Part shown: positions 13,759 to 18,060 of the stretch, piece by piece
Layout: each line of letters starts with the position of its first letter
Numbering within the stretch: position 1 is the first letter of the stretch
Source: Paracoccaceae bacterium
Lineage (GTDB): Bacteria; Pseudomonadota; Alphaproteobacteria; Rhodobacterales; Rhodobacteraceae
NCBI GenBank assembly: GCA_015487335.1
Contig: WFPZ01000162.1
Location: 1 to 18,060 of the forward strand
Length of the DNA: 18,060 nt
Direction of reading: 5' to 3'
Position numbers and translations under genes: made by a program
Notes under the pieces: generated by a model
Seen by the model: only the letters and a program-made list of their open reading frames with translations
What the model was told of the DNA's origin: nothing
Database searches by the model: none

Positions 13759-14466
13759 TCAGACGCCACGCCGGTTGCCCCAGATCAGCACATGAAGCTG
13801 GGGCAGGATGCGCACGTCAAACCATTTGTCGGCGGTGGCCCTGCCCACCAGCCACTCCAGCCGCCCGGCCGCCGCCTGCAGATCGACCGGCTGGCCGGGG
13901 TCCGTCTCCGGGTTGCCCGGCTGAAGGAACGGCGGCAGATCGGGGAACTGCCCGGCCACCTCTTTCGCCCAGTCGTAATCGGCCTCGTCGAAGACCACGA
14001 TCTTCAGCACCACGCGGGGGCCGCCAGCGGCCTCGGAGAGGCAGGCGCGAAAGGCCGCCCAGTCGGGGGTTTCGCCGCTCGAGGGGGGTTTGGGGCTGAG
14101 GACCAGCGTATCGAGAGCGGCAAACCACGGCCGGGCAACCGAGCCCTGGGTTTCACAGGCGAAGCGGTAGCCCTCGGCCTGTCCCAGGGCAATGACCTCG
14201 GAGAAGTCCTGAATGGCCGGGTTGCCGCCCGAGATCGACACCGTGAGCGGCTTTCCTCCCGACAGGGCGCGCACCCGCTGCCAGACCGCCGCGGGCGTCA
14301 TCTCGGCCCATTCGTGGCGGTAGGCGCTGTCAACCGCATGCAGCGTGTCGCACCACGCACAGCGGTAGTCGCAGCCGCCGGCGCGGATGAACACCGTGGG
14401 CTCGCCGATCAGGGCGCCTTCGCCCTGGATGGTGGGGCCGAATATTTCCGCAATGCGCAGGCTCAT
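13759..14466 (-). CDS. queE: 7-carboxy-7-deazaguanine synthase (radical SAM)
   Basis: Radical SAM enzyme of 235 residues that contracts the ring of 6-carboxytetrahydropterin to 7-carboxy-7-deazaguanine. MSLRIAEIFGPTIQGEG is the typical start; the 4Fe-4S cluster cysteines Cys32, Cys36 and Cys39 lie in CDYRCAWC; SISGGNPAI matches the SAM-binding Gly-rich motif in its GGNP variant. The ATG at 14466 overlaps the queD stop by four bases (ATGA). QueE uses SAM catalytically, so it does not itself release 5'-deoxyadenosine. Confidence 0.95.
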   Translation of the reverse strand: MSLRIAEIFGPTIQGEGALIGEPTVFIRAGGCDYRCAWCDTLHAVDSAYRHEWAEMTPAAVWQRVRALSGGKPLTVSISGGNPAIQDFSEVIALGQAEGYRFACETQGSVARPWFAALDTLVLSPKPPSSGETPDWAAFRACLSEAAGGPRVVLKIVVFDEADYDWAKEVAGQFPDLPPFLQPGNPETDPGQPVDLQAAAGRLEWLVGRATADKWFDVRILPQLHVLIWGNRRGV

Positions 14467-14816
14467 GGCCGGTATTCGGCCCAGGTCTTCGGCGTCTCCG
14501 ACACCCGCACCGCAACGGTTTCGGGCCAGCGCGCCTTGCACCAGTCGAAGAAATACCGGGCCAGGTTCTCGGCCGTGGAGTGAACCTCGAGCACGTCATC
14601 GAGGTGCCGGTGGTCGAAATTTTCGTCGATATGGTCCTTGAGCGGCTTCAGCTCGTGATAGTCGCGCACGAACCCGTTGGCATCGAGATCGGCCGCGGCC
14701 AGTTCGACCACCACGACATAGTTGTGCCCGTGCAGGCGCGCGCACTGGTGATCGGCCGGCAGGTGCGAAAGCCGATGCGATGCGGAGAAATGAAATTCCT
14801 TCGAGATGCGGTACAT
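14463..14816 (-). CDS. queD: 6-carboxy-5,6,7,8-tetrahydropterin synthase
   Basis: Protein of 117 residues in the QueD/PTPS family. It makes 6-carboxytetrahydropterin from 7,8-dihydroneopterin triphosphate, the second step of preQ0 synthesis. Zinc ligands His14 (SASHRL), His29 and His31 (LHGHNY) are present, as is the catalytic Cys25 in DHQCARLHGHN and the late Glu in VSETPK. The ATG at 14816 shares its A with the queC stop codon (TGATG), so the genes are translationally coupled; a GTG one codon earlier (14819) is an alternative start. The stop overlaps the queE start. Confidence 0.95.
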   Translation of the reverse strand: MYRISKEFHFSASHRLSHLPADHQCARLHGHNYVVVVELAAADLDANGFVRDYHELKPLKDHIDENFDHRHLDDVLEVHSTAENLARYFFDWCKARWPETVAVRVSETPKTWAEYRP

Positions 14817-15517
14817 CACCCGCCCTCCCCTGCCCCGACCGCCTCGCGCCAGAAATCGGGATCGTCATAGACGGTGGGATCGGCGACACCGGCCAGGTGG
14901 AAGGCCTCGCGGCGCTCGACACAGGTGCCGCAACGCCCGCAATGGCGCGCACCCCCCTTGTAGCAGGACCATGTCTCGGCAAAGGGCGTGTTTACCCGCG
15001 CGCCCTCGGTGACGATATCGGCCTTGGTGCGATGCACGAAGGGGGTGTGAAGGCGCACATCGGCATAGCCGTCGAGCGCGGCGCGCTGCATGGTTTCGAA
15101 AGCCTCGGCAAAGGCGGGGCGGCAATCGGGATAGATGAAGTGATCTCCGCCATGCACGGCGGTGGCCACGGCCCCGTCACCCCTGGCCGCGGCAATGCCG
15201 AAGGCGATGGTCAGCATGATCGCATTGCGGTTGGGCACCACCGTGACCTTCATGTTTTCCTCGGCGTAATGGCCCTCGGGCACATCAAGGTCGTCGGTCA
15301 GGGCCGAGCCCGTCAGCTCCGCCCCGATCGGGCGCATGTCGATCAGATGAAAGGGCACGCCCAGCCTGTCCGCGCAGGCCCGCGCAAAGCCGAGCTCCTT
15401 GCGGTGGCGCTGGCCGTAGTCGAAAGAGACGATACGGCTCAGATCCCCCCGTGCCGAAATCAGGTGGGCGAGCGATACGGAATCAAGTCCGCCGGAGCAG
15501 ATGACGAGAGTTTTCAA
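14816..15517 (-). CDS. queC: 7-cyano-7-deazaguanine (preQ0) synthase
   Basis: ATP-dependent enzyme of 233 residues that turns 7-carboxy-7-deazaguanine into preQ0 with ammonia. The PP-loop SGGLDS is at 8-13, and the C-terminal zinc site uses Cys185, Cys193, Cys196 and Cys199 (CYKGGARHCGRCGTC). The start is a TTG at 15517: the protein begins right there with KTLVICSGG, an AAGGA ribosome site lies seven bases upstream, and an in-frame stop sits two codons before it, so no other start is possible. First gene of the que operon. The region just upstream holds the broken end of an amidase gene, whose frame runs into this start (TTGA overlap). Confidence 0.95.
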   Translation of the reverse strand: MKTLVICSGGLDSVSLAHLISARGDLSRIVSFDYGQRHRKELGFARACADRLGVPFHLIDMRPIGAELTGSALTDDLDVPEGHYAEENMKVTVVPNRNAIMLTIAFGIAAARGDGAVATAVHGGDHFIYPDCRPAFAEAFETMQRAALDGYADVRLHTPFVHRTKADIVTEGARVNTPFAETWSCYKGGARHCGRCGTCVERREAFHLAGVADPTVYDDPDFWREAVGAGEGG

Positions 15518-15660
15518 TTGTCAGTCCTTGTTTTGATGACCGGGTAGGCTGCGACCGGTGTGCGCTGCTCTACTCCGCACCCCGCGGAAAGACAAGCGCC
15601 AGGGCGGAAAGCCCGGCGCCGGGTCAGGCATGCGCCCGACGCCCCGCCGGTGACGGGGCC

Positions 15661-15845
15661 ATCCGCATCCACGCCGCCGACCGCCGCCAGGCACATGCCC
15701 GCGGGCACCGCCACCGCCGAGCCGGAGCCTCCCGGCGTGCGGTCGAGCGCGTGGGGGCCGATCACCGCATTCACCTTCGGGTCAAGCAGCTCGATTCGGG
15801 CCAGGAAATGCTCGGCCAGCCCGCGGCCAGGCTGGCGATGGTGCC
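15661..15845 (-). pseudogene. Amidase-family gene remnant (deleted and frameshifted)
   Basis: On the bottom strand this stretch codes for pieces of an amidase-signature protein joined out of order with the full gene. TIASLAAG (about 15842-15822) resembles an amidase N-terminus; after a frame change LAEHFLARIELLDPKVNAVI matches the usual N-terminal helix region. This is joined straight to GPHALDRTPGGSGSAVAVPAGM, which matches the Gly/Ser-rich amidase signature (usually DRTPGGSSGGSAAAVAAG) that should lie about 90 residues further on. The sequence then drifts away from the family after LAAVGG. I see no start codon with a ribosome site. It is a decayed fragment with at least one frameshift and one internal deletion. 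Confidence 0.6.
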
Positions 15846-15981
15846 TGCTCCAGGCCTATCCGTTTCACGAGTCAGGCGTCCTTCCCTTCGCGCACATCAA
15901 GGTAACCGCGAATGCCGTCTTCCGGAAATCCGGCCCCGGCGGCTGACGGAAACAACGTGGCAAATGCCAGATGCAGAAGGC
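15846..15981. other. Short gap between the amidase remnant and ruvB
   Basis: I see no gene that I can support. On the bottom strand one frame reads FPEDGIRGYLDVREGKDA before a stop, which could be the tail of another decayed gene, but it is too short to name. Confidence 0.3.
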
Positions 15982-17013
15982 TCAGGCGCCGCCGAACAGG
16001 TCATCCTGCCCCGGGCCTTCGGGGGGCTCCAGCCCCAGATGCGCCCAGGCCCGGGCCGCCAGCATGCGCCCGCGCGGGGTGCGCTGGATCAGGCCCTGTT
16101 GCAGCAGGAAGGGCTCGATCACCTCCTCGACGGCATCGCGGCTTTCGGAAAGGGCCGCGCACATGGTTTCCACCCCGACGGGGCCGCCGCCGTAGTTTTC
16201 GGCGATCAGCCGCAGGTAGCGGCGGTCGGCGCCGTCGAGGCCCAGGTGATCGACCCCCAGCCTGTCGAGGGCGCGGTCGGCCACCTCGCGGGTGACCAGC
16301 CCGTCGCCCTCCACCAGCGCGAAATCCACGACCCGGCGCAGCAGCCGCCCGGCAACCCGCGGGGTGCCGCGGGCACGCCGCGCGATCTCGCGCGCCCCAT
16401 CGGGGGTGGTGTCAACCCCCAGAAGCCGCGCCCCGCGGCTGACGATCTCTTCCAGTTCGTCCACCGAATAGAACTGCAGCCGCACCGGAATGCCGAACCG
16501 GTCGCGCAGCGGGGTGGTGAGCAGACCCAGCCGGGTGGTCGCGCCCACCAGGGTGAAGGGCTGCAGCTCGATGCGCACGGTGCGCGCCGCCGGACCCTCG
16601 CCGATCACCAGATCTAGCTCGTAATCCTCCAGCGCCGGATAGAGCACCTCTTCCACCACCGGGTTGAGACGGTGGATCTCGTCGATGAACAGCACATCAC
16701 GCGGCTCGAGGTTGGTCAGGATCGCCGCCAGATCGCCGGCGCGGGCCAGAACCGGGCCGGAGGTCATGCGGAAATTCACCCCCAGCTCGCGGGCGATGAT
16801 CTGCGCCAGCGTCGTCTTGCCCAGCCCCGGAGGACCGTAGAACAGCGTGTGGTCCATGGCCTCGCCGCGCATCTTCGCGCTTTCGATGAATACCCGGAGA
16901 TTGGCGCGGGCCTCGGCCTGGCCGATGAATTCGTCCAGCGCCTGCGGGCGCAGGGCGCGGTCGGCATCCTCAGGGCGCGGCTCGGGGCGCAGGGTCGGGT
17001 TCGGGTCAGTCAT
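15982..17013 (-). CDS. ruvB: Holliday junction branch-migration ATPase RuvB
   Basis: AAA+ motor of 343 residues that, with RuvA, drives branch migration of Holliday junctions. ALRPQALDEFIGQ opens the ATPase domain; Walker A GPPGLGKT is at 60-67, Walker B VLFIDEIH at 107-114, sensor 1 GATT at 157-160, and the sensor 2 segment GTPRVAGRLLRRV at 216-228. The C-terminal winged helix includes RTPRGRMLAARAW. The ATG at 17013 has AAAGG upstream; a frame opening at 17040 is less likely. It lies 122 bases after ruvA, and that gap holds a small GC hairpin (17050-17064). Confidence 0.97.
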   Translation of the reverse strand: MTDPNPTLRPEPRPEDADRALRPQALDEFIGQAEARANLRVFIESAKMRGEAMDHTLFYGPPGLGKTTLAQIIARELGVNFRMTSGPVLARAGDLAAILTNLEPRDVLFIDEIHRLNPVVEEVLYPALEDYELDLVIGEGPAARTVRIELQPFTLVGATTRLGLLTTPLRDRFGIPVRLQFYSVDELEEIVSRGARLLGVDTTPDGAREIARRARGTPRVAGRLLRRVVDFALVEGDGLVTREVADRALDRLGVDHLGLDGADRRYLRLIAENYGGGPVGVETMCAALSESRDAVEEVIEPFLLQQGLIQRTPRGRMLAARAWAHLGLEPPEGPGQDDLFGGA

Positions 17014-17049
17014 GGCGCACCTTTCCGGCCAGCGGATCAACAGAGCACA

Positions 17050-17064
17050 CCGGGCGCGGCCCGG
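17050..17064. other. Short GC hairpin in the ruvA-ruvB gap
   Basis: CCGGGC (17050-17055) pairs with GCCCGG (17059-17064) around a three-base loop. It lies in the 122-base gap before ruvB on the coding strand and could modulate read-through or message stability. There is no T run. The rest of the gap shows nothing I recognise. Confidence 0.3.
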
Positions 17065-17135
17065 AATGCAATCGCCCCGGGCGACGAGATTTCAAGCGGT
17101 TCGCACAAGCTCCCGTTTCAGGCACGTCCATCTCC

Positions 17136-17819
17136 CTACCCCTTCGGTGCCAGCAGCTTCAGCGCCGCGCGGATCAGCGCCGCGGTATCCGCCTCGGGCG
17201 CCTCGCCCGCCGCCGTGGCCACCGCGGAGGCGGCCTCTGCGGGCTGGTAGCCGAGGTTCTGCAGTGCCGAGAGCGCCTCGGCCTGGGGCTTGCCTCCCGC
17301 CTGGGGCGGCGGTGGAGGCGGGGCGGCGGAAGCCGCCGTGGCGGGCGCGGCAGGGCTTGCCGGTTCCACCAGTGCGCCATCTTCGCCGGCCACCGGCCCC
17401 TGCCCCATGGCCATCACCGCCGGGGCCTTGTCCTTGAGCTCGTTCACCACCCGCTGGGCGATCTTCGGCCCCACGCCGGGGGCGGCCTTGATGGCGTTCC
17501 AGTCTCCCAGCGCGATCGCCCGGCTCACCCCGTCGGCGCCGAGCGTGCCGAGAATGGCCATCGAGGCCTTGGCACCGATGCCCTGAACGCTCATCAACAG
17601 CCGGTGCCATTCCTTCTCGGCCAGTGAGGTGAAGCCGAACAGCTGCAGCAGGTCCTCGCGCACCAGCAGATCGGTATAAAGTGCCACCGCCTCGCCCACC
17701 CCGGGCAGGGCGGACAGCGTGCGCTCGGAGACATGGACCACATAGCCCACGCCGCCCACGTCGATCAGCACGTGGTCACCGGCGCGATAGCTCAGCCGCC
17801 CGGCGATCCGCCCGATCAT
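17136..17819 (-). CDS. ruvA: Holliday junction DNA-binding protein RuvA
   Basis: Protein of 227 residues that binds the four-way junction as a tetramer and loads RuvB. MIGRIAGRLSYRAGDHVLIDVGGVGY starts the OB-fold domain I; two helix-hairpin-helix motifs follow in domain II (SVQGIGAKASMAIL at 77-90 and AAPGVGPKIAQRVV at 112-125); domain III (EALSALQNLGY onward) contacts RuvB. The linker (about 137-177) is long and rich in Ala and Pro, with a run of six prolines, which makes the protein longer than E. coli RuvA. The start codon overlaps the ruvC stop by four bases. Confidence 0.96.
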   Translation of the reverse strand: MIGRIAGRLSYRAGDHVLIDVGGVGYVVHVSERTLSALPGVGEAVALYTDLLVREDLLQLFGFTSLAEKEWHRLLMSVQGIGAKASMAILGTLGADGVSRAIALGDWNAIKAAPGVGPKIAQRVVNELKDKAPAVMAMGQGPVAGEDGALVEPASPAAPATAASAAPPPPPPQAGGKPQAEALSALQNLGYQPAEAASAVATAAGEAPEADTAALIRAALKLLAPKG

Positions 17820-18060
17820 GCGCCCGCCCTCTCGATTGCCTCGGCCACCCGGGTACCGGTGCGCGCATGGTGCGCGTGGCAGATCGCCACCGCCAGCGCA
17901 TCGGCCGCGTCGGCGCCGGAGATCTCCACCCCCGGCAACTGCAGCCGCACCATATGCGCGACCTGGCGCTTGTCGGCATGGCCCACGCCCACCACCGCCT
18001 TCTTCACCGCATTGGGCGCGTATTCCGACACCACGAGGCCGGCGCGCCCCGGCACCAGCA
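17816..18060 (-). CDS. ruvC: Crossover junction endodeoxyribonuclease RuvC, C-terminal part, partial
   Basis: The last roughly 80 residues of RuvC; the 5' part lies beyond the window. EYAPNAVKKAVVGVGHADKR and the segment ADAADALAVAICHAHH are the conserved C-terminal part, the latter holding two of the acidic residues that bind Mg2+ at the cleavage site. RuvC cuts Holliday junctions symmetrically in the RuvABC complex. Its stop codon overlaps the ruvA start (ATGA). The N-terminal catalytic Asp is not visible here. Confidence 0.93.
   Translation of the reverse strand, partial: LVPGRAGLVVSEYAPNAVKKAVVGVGHADKRQVAHMVRLQLPGVEISGADAADALAVAICHAHHARTGTRVAEAIERAGA

Noticed and set aside
13759..14466. 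A metabolic link between radical SAM QueE and the deoxyribose locus through 5'-deoxyadenosine
   Set aside because: QueE uses SAM as a catalytic cofactor and does not consume it, and the two loci are separate convergent units. Their closeness is probably chance.
13072..14583. Long top-strand frame (503 codons) across queF and queE
   Set aside because: It is antisense to two clear que genes and has a composition typical of shadow frames.
15518..15660. A preQ1 riboswitch before queC
   Set aside because: I looked for the A-rich tail and the compact pseudoknot of preQ1-I and saw no match. The upstream sequence is better explained as a gene remnant.

Overview
The window is GC-rich DNA with densely packed genes, overlapping stop and start codons (ATGA, GTGA, TGATG), alphaproteobacterial-style proteins and a ruvC-ruvA-ruvB order. 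I read it as a member of the Rhodobacterales. This placement rests on the look of the proteins and gene order, not on a database search.

Layout. (1) 1-1470: the 3' end of a MalK/UgpC-type sugar ABC transporter ATPase, then a stand-alone GT8-like glycosyltransferase. (2) 1528-12927: a self-contained sugar-phosphate catabolic locus of ten genes in three transcription units around two divergent control regions. Leftward: a class II aldolase/short-chain dehydrogenase fusion. Rightward: a SorC/DeoR-type regulator. Leftward: mtnK-mtnA (5-methylthioribose kinase and isomerase). Rightward: a ribose-type ABC transporter (ATPase, permease, binding protein), a FucU/RbsD mutarotase, a diverged ribulose-phosphate epimerase homologue, and an LsrF-like thiolase. 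(3) 12928-13272: a noncoding stretch rich in hairpins. (4) 15517-13273 leftward: queC-queD-queE-queF, the preQ0/preQ1 branch of queuosine synthesis. (5) about 15660-15845: the broken remnant of an amidase gene. (6) 18060-15982 leftward: ruvC (partial)-ruvA-ruvB, the Holliday-junction resolvasome.

How the genes may work together. Block 2 is the interesting part. It has the first two steps of methylthioribose/5-deoxyribose salvage (MtnK, MtnA) but, within the window, none of the rest of the methionine salvage pathway. It also has a very close LsrF homologue without LsrK or LsrG. Oxidising C4 of 5-deoxyribulose 1-phosphate, the product of MtnK plus MtnA acting on 5-deoxyribose, would give exactly 3-hydroxy-5-phosphonooxypentane-2,4-dione, the substrate of LsrF. 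The locus can therefore be read as uptake of a 5-deoxypentose (or 5-methylthioribose), anomer conversion, phosphorylation, isomerisation, and then two possible ends: aldol cleavage to DHAP plus an aldehyde, or C4 oxidation by the fused dehydrogenase followed by LsrF thiolysis to DHAP plus acetyl-CoA. The second route is my inference and I do not know of a description of it. Both divergent control regions carry TGTCA/TGACA inverted repeats, which suggests joint control by the SorC-type regulator.
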